The notes beneath the pieces are model-generated. The model made no database searches, was not told where the DNA came from, and saw only the letters and a list, made by a program, of their open reading frames with translations. The position numbers and the translations under genes are program-made. A DNA stretch of 64,000 nt from Amylostereum areolatum (lineage: Eukaryota; Basidiomycota; Agaricomycetes; Russulales; Stereaceae), in the NCBI GenBank assembly GCA_012932865.1, contig SAXG01000021.1, positions 248,001 through 312,000 of the forward strand. Direction: 5' to 3'. Below, piece by piece: positions 34,260 to 44,225 of the stretch; the stretch's first letter is position 1, and every line of letters starts with the position of its first letter.

Positions 34260-36650
34260 TTACACGTCCACCTCGTCGTCCGTATCGCCCCGATCGTCTT
34301 CATCCACGGGCTTCTTTCATCTCCTCTCGCCGCACCGACGCCTCTCGGCTCGTATCCATCACCGTCGACACCGGTCCCTTGAACCTGAACCTCCCCCAGA
34401 ACACCCATGTCATCCCGACCACGATCATGATCCCGCCCACCGCCACCACCGCGTAGTTCATGTTTTGCGAATTCACCGGATGCGCCGTTGGCAGGATGAA
34501 CAGCACGCACACAAACACCGTAAACTGTCCGCTCACACCTCAGTCGCGTTCTCATCCTTCCCACGCGCTCGGAACGTGCTCACCAGGAAGCTCAGCAAGT
34601 TGATCGTCCACGAGTAGCGGCCCAGGTTGAACGGCCCGTGTTCCTTCAACCTGCCGGCCCAAGACCGCGTTCAGTACCGCGCGATGACGCCATACGTAAC
34701 GCAACTGCGACTCACGATTCAGGCCAGAACACCCGGATCAGGATTGGCTGCAGGTAGCTCAACATCACAGAGATGGCCGCAGACGACAGTATCGCGTTGA
34801 ACTGGTGTAGCCACCCTGACAGTCAGATGCACGTCCTCCGCCCACCGAAAGGCAAACGCACCGCAATCGCCGACCCGATGTATGCGCACGAAACCACGCA
34901 CCCGATCAGCACCGACAGCCACACGCCCACGTACGGCGCCTGGTACCGGTTCAGCGCCATAAACTGCTTCTTCGCCGGGAACGCGTTGTCCCTCGCTAAC
35001 GCATAGAACAACCGCGAGCTCGCCGTGAACGCCGTCACCGCCGCCATGAACTGCGCGAGCGCGACCACGGTGAGGCACATCAGCGTCAGCCGCCGCCCCA
35101 CCGCGTCGTAGTACAGTTGCGCGATCGGGAGCGCGTACACCGTGCTCTGCACGCTCGGGATACTCTGCACCGAGAACAGCAACGCCAGCATGTACACGAG
35201 CCCGATCAGCCACGACCCAACAATGCTTCCGACCACGGCGAGCGGCGCGAGGACCTCGGCCCTTTTCGCCTCTTCGGCCACCTGAGCCGCGGTCTCGCAC
35301 CCCTCGAGCGTGTACACTGCCTGAAGAAGAAAACGGAGTGGACGGTCAGGAGGGGGGGGGGCGTGGCAAGAGGGCAGAAAGCGCACCTGCAAGAACCCGA
35401 GGAGAACGACAAAGCCCTTGCTGCCCCATCCGGTGAAACTTGGAACCCAAGGTCAGTTCGCCGTCTCCTCGAGAACGCACCACGATCTCACGCACTTTTC
35501 CAGATCCGTGAACACAAACTCGGCCGTATTCTTCCGGAACGGAGGAACGCGTGAGCGAGATTCGGAGGGAGAAGAAGAGGGAACGCACCTTCTCAGGGGC
35601 TTTCACCAGGAGCGTGATCACCAGCACGAAGGTCCCGCCGAGCGTCCACCACACATTAAACGCGCTCATGTGTCCGATAGCCTTCGTCCCGATGGTGTTG
35701 AATGACTCCAGACAGAATGTTCACGCCCCACGCGATGGCAGCAATTTCGACCCGCGTGAGCGTGCGTCCTTGACCAACTTCGGCCAAGGAGGCCAGATAC
35801 AACGCGACGCTGGGACGGTGAGCGTCAGTGCGTCCTCTGTCGGGCTGAGTGGCACGTCTCTCCTCACCTCAAGTTTCCAGACGTCCCCGTGAAAGCCATC
35901 GCGATGGCGTAGATCCAGCCAGTACAGACTACAGGGGCGTTGTAAGTTACCCAGCAACCTCGAGGTGCGGGCCCACTCACATCCCAATACAGGTGTATCT
36001 GGCTTCATCTTGCACACCCAGAAATAAAGACCTCCCATCGTCGGACTGCCGGTCGCCGCGTCGTCAGCCTTCACCTTCGATCCGTTTCAAATCACTCACT
36101 AAGCGCTGCATATCTCGGCCAAGCACAGCGCGATGAGCAGCATGAACAAGCTGCATATCTAGCAATGCGAACGCCCACTAGGTCAACGAACGAGCATCTC
36201 GAAGCAGATAGCAGTTAGACGGGTGAAACGCGGAATCATCGACATCCTCGGAGCGCTCGCGCCTCCCAACAGCTCTCCCAAACTCCAGCCCCACCCACCA
36301 CATTCCAGCTCCACACCAACCCCCTTGTATTCCCGAATCCCTACCGTCCCCAAAGCAGCTCAAGGCACTCGAAAAGGGGCACTCACGTTCCACCCCCAGA
36401 ACAACCCCAGCGGTCCCCCCGAGAACAACCCGGTCTGAAACGCGCTGCTCATCCCCGTCAAAATCCCGATGGCGCAGAACGAGATGCCCAGGACGCCGAA
36501 GAGCGACATCTCCCGCCGGAACTCGGACTTATACCCGAGTTCCTCCAGGCGCGCGTCCGACGTCGCGTTCTCGTCGATGCCCGCGAGCTCGGGCACTAAG
36601 CCCGGGGTCGTGGGCGACTTGGCGATGCTGTCGAGGTCGATGCTGGACAT
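34260..36650 (-). CDS. APC-superfamily amino acid / GABA / choline-type permease
   Basis: Twelve-TM plasma or vacuolar membrane transporter similar in layout to Uga4/Hnm1. Starts MSSIDLDSIAKSP with a long acidic N-terminus, then REMSLFGVLGISFCAIGIL, AFQTGLFSGGPLGLFWGW, EICSAYPTMGGLYFWVC, TGWIYAIAMAFTGTSGN, NTIGTKAIGHMSAFNVWW, LEGCETAAQVAEEAKRAEV, FMAAVTAFTASSRLFYALAR, LNRYQAPYVGVWLSVLIGC, ILIRVFWPES and FNLGRYSWTINLLSFL. Multiple short introns. The frame would stop at 34300 after KEARG; ignoring one extra C in the CCC at about 34306 leads into VDEDDRGDTDDEVDV and a stop at 34260, a typical acidic permease tail. A second break lies near 35500. Substrate not assignable. Confidence 0.78.
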
Positions 36651-37226
36651 GGATTGGGCTTGCTTTCGCGGATCGCGTGGGTCGGCGGTTCGGAAGCGAG
36701 AGAACGGGTCACGCGACGGCGGGAACTGGAACTTGAAGCTGGAAGCTGGAAGCTGGAAGCGACTCGGCGGAAGGAAGCAGTCGGACGGGGCGCAAGAGCT
36801 TCTTCGTCCTCCCCTGTGGACCATAAGTACCTGTATGCGCGAAGTGGTCAGGAGATAACGGCGCGTCGGCCCCGTTCCCAGGCGATGTTGCGCTCCTGAT
36901 TGAGCGATAAGTTGGCCGTCTCACGTGGAAATGCGCCGGCGCGCTCTAGCAATATTGAGATAAGTACAGTATCGACTGTCAGGTCGCGCATTTCGGCGGT
37001 AAAAGGCCTGCCACAGGTTGAATCAGGCCAGGTTCTGAGATCTGAACCAGCCCAATGCCGGCAAATAAAATCTGGATATCAATGCAATAACAAGTCTGGG
37101 GAATGCGAAGTGGACATGGTCCGGCTGTGGAACGTGGATCCCCGCCGTAGGAAATAAGTGATGTGATAGTAACGTACAGTTCGAACACGCACAACTCAGC
37201 GACAACCCCCATCCAGGCCACAACGA
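36651..37226. other. Intergenic: permease 5' region
   Basis: About 575 bp. Holds the GAAGCTG repeat near 36740. A hydrophobic minus-strand frame near 37130-37225 (VVVVAWMGVVAELCVFEL) may be the true C-terminus of the F-box gene if its frame is broken just before the TAG at 37227. Confidence 0.35.
36735..36760. repeat. GAAGCTG heptamer tandem repeat
   Basis: Three full GAAGCTG units plus a partial fourth in the permease 5' UTR. Confidence 0.9.
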
Positions 37227-38448
37227 CTACACGGGTAAAGCGCGGGCAACGTCCGTGTCGTCCTGGATAATTTTACGTTTGCCGTTATCGCAACGGATGG
37301 TGAACGGGAGCGATAAAGGATCCACATCTTCCGTTTTTCCGGGGGTGCTCTCTGGCACTGGCAGGGGCGTCCGGTCGAGATACGGGTACCTGTCAAGTCG
37401 GGATGACATCAGAATCGTAAGGCGGCAGGGAACGCGCTGGAACGCGTGGGCGGGACTGACCGGTGGTCTCCCAGAAAGCCGCGATGGCGAGGTGCGTTCA
37501 TGGTCTCCGCGAAGGAGGGGAGGGAGGTGGATTGATAATCCTGGGAGAGGCTCTGGTAATGCGTGACCTACGGTGCGCATCTCACTTTCGCTGCGAGGAA
37601 GTCTAGCAGGATCGGATGGGGCGTCAGACGCGGTCGAACGTAGAAGGAAAGAAGAAGAAAACACTTGCATGTCGGCGAACAGTCTGTTCACGTCCAGGAT
37701 GGTGCAACCGTCCGGGTTGTGCACGCTGGCGACCACGTCGTCGTCCTCGGCGTCATGCCGAACGAAGGAAATGGTGCGAACGGGGGGCGATGTGGCAAAG
37801 GTGCAGGAAGCACTGGCGTGCGCCGAAAGTGGCGCATAGAGCTTGTAGCGACAGTCCGGGTGAGTTGGGAGTTGGGTGAAGAGGATGGAGGTCGGGTCGA
37901 GGGAAAGAGAGGATGGCGAAAAGTGAAGATAGTAGAAGAGCGGGTGGAAGTCGAGTTTGGGGGATGAAGCCCGACGCTGGGCTGTGAACGGCGATGAGGA
38001 TCGACGGCGAATAACGGTGGAGACGACAGAGAAACCGACCGAACCAGATGTTGGCGTCCTTGCAACTCCGAATTTCGCACAGGCGGTGATGGGCGACGAC
38101 CAAGCGGGCGATCGCCTTCCAACCGAGGACGTTGCCCTGGGCGAGATCTGTGGCGCTGGGGGCAGGACGGTGATGATCGCGACGGAGGGGACGGCCAAAG
38201 CCGGCGATGACGCAGGCGGATTTCCAGAAAGCGTCTTCAGTGGAGGGTGCCTCGAACGCGTACAATGCCTGGAGCCGGCGGCAAGTGGTGGAGAGGGCGA
38301 TGTGAGACACGAGGCCAGCGACCGGGTCCTGGAGTGCGGCGGGGCAGAGGGAGAGGGAGTCGCGGATGGTCAGGAGGACGTCGTGGGGGAGACGGAGGAA
38401 GAGAGACATCGAGGGCGGGGGTTTGGCGACGGTTTCTTGGGTGAGCAT
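37227..38448 (-). CDS. F-box-like protein
   Basis: Probable SCF ubiquitin-ligase adaptor of the fungal type. The N-terminal F-box reads LFLRLPHDVLLTIRDSLSL followed by VSHIALSTTCRRLQALY. Downstream, a propeller-like region has NVLGWKAIARLVVAHHRLCE, FGRFLCRLHRYSPSILIAVH, a Pro/Ser/His-rich section, RTISFVRHDAEDDDVVASVH and DVNRLFADMQ. A final exon has SSRLDRYPYLDRTPLPV and IRCDNGKRKIIQDDTDVA. Introns fall after ADMQ and near 37490. The start at 38448 was taken as the first Met of the frame. The middle shows at least one frame change (around 37850-38000). The TAG at 37227 may be premature. Confidence 0.55.
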
Positions 38449-39025
38449 AGGCTTGAGTTATAACGGATAGGCGGGGGATGCGGATGCGGGGAAGTGAAGA
38501 CGGAAGCTGTATTGTAAAGTGTGAAGAAAGGCACGGGGTGTCCGTGTCCGACGCGAAACGCTCGGAGAACCGCTTTCATTGACACCGTCCCTGCTCCTGC
38601 TCGTTCCCGCCATATTCCCTGTTATCCTCGCGGCCATAGCCCCGCGTCCGCACAGACGCTGTCCCCGTCTTCATCGGCGGAGAAACCGAGGAGATATGTG
38701 AATTGGCGAACGTCTGCAAAGCGTGCCGGCCCATCTTGCCGCACAGAGAGGTTGGGGATATGCATATCTTCGCACCGAGGATATATCACGGGAAGAGGCC
38801 TTGTGACTTGGGCATCTGAAAAGACCAGGGCGAACACCGAGCAGGGCGACGAAGGCGGGTAATTAGCAGGCTGCAGAATCCAGATGAGCGCGGATGAAGA
38901 CCCTCGCCGGTTCGCACTTGCCTTTTTCGGTTTTTGCGCCTCCGCCCGCGAGTGCGACGCGCCCTTCGGCTTCCGGCACACTGACCCTCTCGTCCTCCTT
39001 CATTAATCATTCCCGAACGCCCTCC
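38449..39025. other. Divergent promoter of the F-box and bL28m genes
   Basis: 577 bp between divergent starts. Open frames on both strands lack motifs. No TATA box recognised. Confidence 0.4.
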
Positions 39026-39463
39026 ATGTTCCCCTCGCTGCCCTCCTTCACCGCCGCCGTCGTCTCCCAGCCGTTCAAGCGGGCACAGCTCGGTCTTTTC
39101 CATGGAAAAATGAAGCAGTACGGAAACAACGTGCCCCACTCCAAGCAAAAGACACGCAGGACGTGGCTGCCCAACATCCAGAGCAAGCGCATCTTCTCGG
39201 ACGCCCTCGGCGAGAACGTCCGCGTCAAAGTGTCCACGCGCGCACTCAAGACGATTAAGAAGGTCTGTCCGTTGTACGTGTACACTCCGGAAACGCCTCT
39301 CACGCCCGCGCTCTCCCTCCATCTCCTGCAGTATGGCAGCCTCGACGCGTACGTTCTTCAGACAAAGACCGACCTCCTGGGATGGGAAGGCATGCGCTTG
39401 CGCGTCCTCGTACGGGAGGCGCAAGAACGAAAGATCGCAGAGGCAGCGAATCCTTCACCATAG
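39026..39463 (+). CDS. MRPL24: Mitochondrial large-subunit ribosomal protein bL28m
   Basis: Nuclear-encoded mitoribosome protein. Start MFPSLPSFTAAVVSQPF looks like a short presequence. The bL28 core reads KRAQLGLFHGKMKQYGNNV, HSKQKTRRTWLPNIQSKRIF and VRVKVSTRALKTIKK, then after the intron YGSLDAYVLQTKTDLLGWEG and MRLRVLVREAQE. Exons: 39026-39262 and 39332-39463; the 69-nt intron (GTCTGT...CTGCAG) is a multiple of three and happens to be open, but the family alignment shows it is not coding. Clean frame. About 122 residues after splicing, normal for the core of this family. Confidence 0.88.
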   Translation: MFPSLPSFTAAVVSQPFKRAQLGLFHGKMKQYGNNVPHSKQKTRRTWLPNIQSKRIFSDALGENVRVKVSTRALKTIKKVCPLYVYTPETPLTPALSLHLLQYGSLDAYVLQTKTDLLGWEGMRLRVLVREAQERKIAEAANPSP

Positions 39464-39596
39464 TTGTCCTGGTGCGTGCCCTCTACCGACGCTGTCCATG
39501 TGGACCCCTTCCTCACCCCCCCTTTTCCTTCTCACCGCAGTCCTTCGTGTATTCTATATTCTTATCTCGTTACACATAATCCTATGTCGGCCCGTC

Positions 39597-40427
39597 CTAC
39601 CTCGAACGCCGCGCTGGCGACCACAATGCATGGATGCTTTCCACGGTTAAACCCGCGTTTTCCACTAGGCGGCTTTCGTCGGCGATCAGCAGTCACCCCC
39701 ATCGAAGGAACATAACAATAGATGCTCTCCAGGTCTTCGTTGGACACGTCCAGCCAGGACTTCCACTCGGGACTCAACGATCCGAAGAACTGATACACGG
39801 ATTGCAGAAACAGGCCGTATTGATCGCCGCCGCCTAAGTCTTGTCTTGCCTTCTTACACGTAAAAAACTTTCAAGTCAGCAGCGCATGATCAACCCAGCG
39901 AAGGTCTGCCTCCGTAAATGCTCGACCAGGTGGGGGCGATTGGATAACCATACTTCGGTGTCCGCCGGTCCACCACACCGCCCACCCCCGCACTGACAGT
40001 CATATCTTTCAACTCCTTTTCTTCGCCGTGAACTTACAGGGTATAGACACCGGCCTTCCACTCCCACCACATCCTGTGTCGCACGATACTAGAGGCCGCG
40101 TTGAACCTGGGACCGTCACGCGACCCCGCCGCGTTCCGGGAGACCGCACGAGTGATGTCGTTCTTCGGAGTCAGGTTGAGGTGTAGGGTTTGACGTCCGG
40201 CGCGGCTGACTCGCCTTTTTGACCAGACGCCGCTGGAATGAAGTCGAATGACTCGAAGGTCCGGTCCTTTTTCGTGCGTGGACTGTCTCTATCTGCCTCT
40301 CCGTATCGCCATTGACACCGATGCAAGCGGCCGTATGCGCTGCTGGGTATCGATGATTATTCTCAACCAGGCAAGAAGTCAGTACAGGAAACGGCGCGTG
40401 ACTGAATGACCTTTGGTTTCCCTTCAT
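39597..40427 (-). CDS. Conserved-looking hypothetical protein
   Basis: I do not recognise the family, but splice-joined minus-strand segments read like one folded protein: KNDITRAVSRNAAGSRDG, PRFNAASSIVRHRMWWEWK, AGVYTL (donor at about 40039), then DTEVWLSNRPHLVEHLRR, QTFAGGGDQYGLFLQSVYQF, FGSLSPEWKSWLDVSNEDLE and SIYCYVPSMGVTA, then ADESRLVENAGLTVES and IHALWSPARRSR with the stop at 39597. Two introns have good GT-AG ends. One extra G near 39690 and a frame change near 40170 break it. The Lys/Arg/Ser-rich N-terminus from 40427 (MKGNQRSFSHAPFPV) is provisional. Confidence 0.45.
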
Positions 40428-41355
40428 CGCCTTTCAGGAGCGCCGTCTGATATCATAGGTGCATCGTTCTTCGAGGCGCAGACCACCGGGAATACAGATG
40501 GGATCAAGCAGCTGGGGGCGCGCGGTGGGGATGTATACTCTCGTAATTCACAGTTATTATATTGCCTGTATACAGGTGAGGGTTTCTATTCTCTTGAGAG
40601 CATCATCGGTTGACATTGACTCGCGCTGTACCTTGGAATCTTAGGGACGCGCCACCAGACATGCATAGCAGTGGGTCGACGTCACATTTTATGTTGGGAA
40701 GTACAATCGCACCCCGCACTCGACGCTCTTTCATCGAGCTCTGTGGGCGTCTGGGGCGTGTTCCCTTGACATCATGTGATGATCTGTCACTTGGACTGGC
40801 TCTTTCCCTCCCCCCTATCCTGTCATCGACTTCACAGATGGATCCAGTAACTGGTAATGATAATGGTGATACGTGGATTTCGCCTCTTTCTTTCGACGCC
40901 GTTCAAGTAGATCGATGGGTTTCAGCGTTGAACACCTATGTATCTGGCGGGCATGCTGTTGGCTACCCCGCATCCCATTTCAGCTCGCGCAGGGTCGAAC
41001 AGTGGCGCAAACCACACTCGGCGCATCCTTACCAACAGCGGGGCTCGACCTGTTTTCTGGTTCAGTTCTTGTTCAATTTACGTACATGGTTTCGGGCGTC
41101 GTAGAAAGGCGCGCATTTCACCCAAGGCACGGATGCGTTCGGTCCCCCAAGAGCAACACGATATCCCAAGCGAGGGTGGGGAGTGTGGAGAGCGTGGAAA
41201 CCGAGGCGCCGCCGTCCTGCAAGAGACCTTCGCATCTCGTTAGGCTGTGCACGAGCGGCAGACGAGTTATTGGCCTTCCCCACTCGCATTTATACAACTG
41301 ACGTGCAGTCTCTCTCTCCACCCCAACTCTCCACAACTGTCATTTATGCTCTTAC
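40428..41355. other. Intergenic, no gene recognised
   Basis: About 930 bp. One plus-strand open frame (40610-41104) has no motif, conserved-looking segment or splice support. Contains the promoter of the DUF6533-type gene. Confidence 0.4.
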
Positions 41356-43357
41356 CATGGACGGGCTGTCCGACACCGAAATCGCGCTACCGCGTTGAAT
41401 GCCTTCGCGAACTCGTGCGTACTCCTTTCCTGATGTGTCCGTTCTGTGGTCTGAAGCAACCTCTACTCGCAGTGTACTCACTCGGGTACGCGCTCCTGCC
41501 TTTCAGCTCTAGTGCATGGAAGATGACGGGGGATGATAGTATTTCGGCCTCCTGGGGTTTACTATCATGGTGTGGGACCACATAATCACTTTTGAAGACG
41601 AAGTACGTCTCGGGTTCTGTTATTGTCTTGTATAAACTAACGTCGACAATATCGCAGTACGAGTACATTTGGAAGGGGAAGAAAACTCTATGTACGCGTT
41701 GTTTGCGATCTCGGTCGAACATTCGCTGACTATAACGCAGTCATATATTTATTCCTTCTGGTAAGCTTATTATTCGTGCGTCGTGTATAAAATGGCGCGT
41801 ATAACCTCACTTCCCAGTGAGAATACCCTTCGCTCTCCGTTCTCCGTATTCTCTGGACGGCATGCTGACAGTACCCGATACAGAACCGGTACATCATACC
41901 TCTCAGTTTCGTCGTCAATATATTCGCCTATTTTTCTCATGTATGGGATAATGACGTAAGTCCCCTCGTCTTGTTTGCTGCACGACACTTAGCACGTTTC
42001 TCACAGACGTCAGTCCTGTCATTCGAGTATGGTGGCGCCGTGACTGACCTGCTTTCTAGATGCCAACGCTTCGTGGTGTATGAAGGCGCGATGACAATGA
42101 TATGAATAACGAATTCTAGTCTCATGATGTTTCTTCGGTGCGTCAACTTCGACTCTAAACTCGGCGGCATCATTCCCCTCTAACAACATACCATTTCAGG
42201 ATCCGCGCGCTCTACCGGGAACGAAAGGCGGTGCAAGGCTTTGTGTTTGCAATCTTAGTAGGATTTGTCGCTGTCAACTCCTGGCTCCTCACTCGTGCTC
42301 AGCGTACGTGTTCTGTGGTCACCTTATGTTGGCGGTCAGAACTGACCTTCCCCCTCTCGTTTCAGCTGTATTTATCCGATCACCACATATCCATTTGTGG
42401 GTTCTTCGTTAGTGTCTTCGCCATTGTCTGTTAACGGACTGTCCAGCCTGCACCATGGTTTTCGATCGTACCTTGTATGTCCCGCTCCTCGACATTATCT
42501 CTTGCCATGCCTAGCTGACCAGTGGTTCAATATCCAGGGGCCCTATCGCCGCGTCATCGGCGTGGCTCCCGCTTCTTTACGATACTGTTGTTGTTATCCT
42601 CACCATTATCCGCTACCGTCCCTTCGGTGTGGAATCGGACGGCCGGGGACCATCGTGAGCGTGCTACTGCGCGAGGGTATCGTGTACTACAGGTATGCAG
42701 GATTGCCCGGTTTCACCTGTCGTTGGTAGCGAAAGCTCATGTCGACATAGCGTCATCTTTGCCGTCACTCTGACTCTGACTATCATGATTGCTGCTGCGA
42801 ACACTGGAGTAAAAAACCTCTGCGCACAGTACGTCGTATCTCTTCTGTCGCCTTCCTGCTCGACCCCTCACCGTCCTTGACAGGCTCGAACTGTGGTAGG
42901 TCATATTTCTACGCGTCTTTGCTTCTACTCTCATCACGGCCCCACCTGTTGGCTCTCAGTTTAACCGTGTGTCCGATTACGATGGTCGCTTCTTCCCCTA
43001 CTGATGACCTTCCAGGTAGCCATGGTATCGCGCATCACCCTCGACCTCAAACGTGCTGCTAAAAGCGGCTCCCTCGGAAACTTACCCGTCAAGGTTCCCC
43101 ACACCAACGTCGCCGCGGACGCCTGGAACAGCGTCACCCGGCCGTCACGCATGCACATCGTGAGCCGGGGGCGAGTGCACCACATCGAGCGACGTCCTTC
43201 GGGGGTGGAGGAAGAGACATTCTTCACGACGGCTACGCAAGGATCGATACCTTCGTATCTTCAGGTGCGCGTCGACATGACGGCGTCAACGTGCTCTGGG
43301 GAAGATATTGAGATGGATATGTGGGAGGGGATGCAATCCCCGGCGAAGAAAGTGTAG
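41356..43357 (+). CDS. DUF6533-type integral membrane protein (GPCR-like 7TM), possibly defective
   Basis: Family with a conserved N-terminal TM block, abundant in Agaricomycetes and of unknown function. Exons read YFGLLGFTIMVWDHIITFED, then YEYIWKGKKTL, SYIYLFLL, NRYIIPLSFVVNIFAYFSHV, CQRFVVYEGAMTMI, NSSLMMFLRIRALYRERKAV, GFVFAILVGFVAVNSWLL, GPIAASSAWLPLLYDTVVVI, LLREGIVYYSVIFAVTLTLT and LTVAMVSRITLDLKRAAKSG, then a hydrophilic tail ending SPAKKV at 43357. An in-frame TGA near 42103, after EGAMTMI, stands where the family normally has Gly. It could be a real nonsense change or an error. The start MDGLSDTEIAL at 41356 is likely, but the first exon junctions are not fully resolved. Confidence 0.65.
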
Positions 43358-43394
43358 TTTCATGTGAACTATGTACATTATCGAAACTCGAAGC

Positions 43395-43565
43395 ATTGAC
43401 AGCGCCTGAACGGGATTCCGAAGCTGTCCGAAATTCCCAGTGAACACGATTCCACCGAAAGGCTTCTCTGACGCCCCAACTTGCCGACTTTGGGCCTCTC
43501 GCAAACGCTTCGAGATTTTAGCCAATAACACCGCACCAGCCATAGAAATTTCACCAATGATTTTC
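43395..43565 (-). pseudogene. Relic of a PIF1-like DNA helicase
   Basis: The minus-strand frame reads EISMAGAVLLAKISKRLREA, then EKPFGGIVFTGNFGQLRNPV. This resembles the Walker-B region (DEISM) and the following FGG..V..GDFGQL motif of PIF1/Helitron-type helicases. DE is replaced by GE and GDFGQL by GNFGQL, and no Walker A or C-terminal motifs are recognisable nearby. Likely a decayed fragment of an expanded fungal helicase or Helitron gene. Confidence 0.5.
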
Positions 43566-44225
43566 GGAGACGGGTCGCTTTGGCAAAAGGAAAGCATGTG
43601 CCCGTGCGTCGTACTTAGTGGCACGTTCACCCGTCCTGTTCTCGTTACCGACATGGGGAAATGCAACCCCAGGGCTTTCTTGAGACGACCCACGACGCGC
43701 GCCATCGGTAATCTTCTCGAGCGCCGCACAGGAGTGGTACCGATCGGTATCGAACCACTGCCTGATAGTGGTGACTTCGTTTTCGATGAGTAACGTACTG
43801 GTCTCCGGCGACACAACAGATTGGCTACTACGCAGGGCCATACTGACCAACACTATCCAGGAAATCCACATAAAACTGGAATGTGCATATGCCTGCCAGG
43901 AGAGCATTAAGAATCGGGTGGACACAGGAGGTGAAAACATACACGCGCCAGTATAATGACCTAGTAAGTACACCTTTCAACGACAGACCATAGCAGTGTA
44001 GTCGATAACAGGGTAGTATCTGGCTCTGCCTTGTGTAAAACATATCGGGGACCTCGACATATGTGAGGGCCCCTCGTACTACGGAGCGCGTTCTAATGTC
44101 ATTCGCACCCTTGTACCTCGACTGTCGCACCAGCAAAGCACAACTGTTACATTTCACATCCAAAATACACGAGAGATACGATACAACACTCATCAGAGAT
44201 GTAAAGCGTCCGCCTACATCCGTGT
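43566..44225. other. Intergenic
   Basis: Possible further helicase debris in the left part; otherwise the 3' region of the Tag1-like gene. Nothing else recognised. Confidence 0.35.

Noticed and set aside
39263..39331. Reading through the 69-nt open segment of the bL28m gene
   Set aside because: Has clean GT and AG ends and interrupts the family alignment; it is an intron whose length happens to be a multiple of three.
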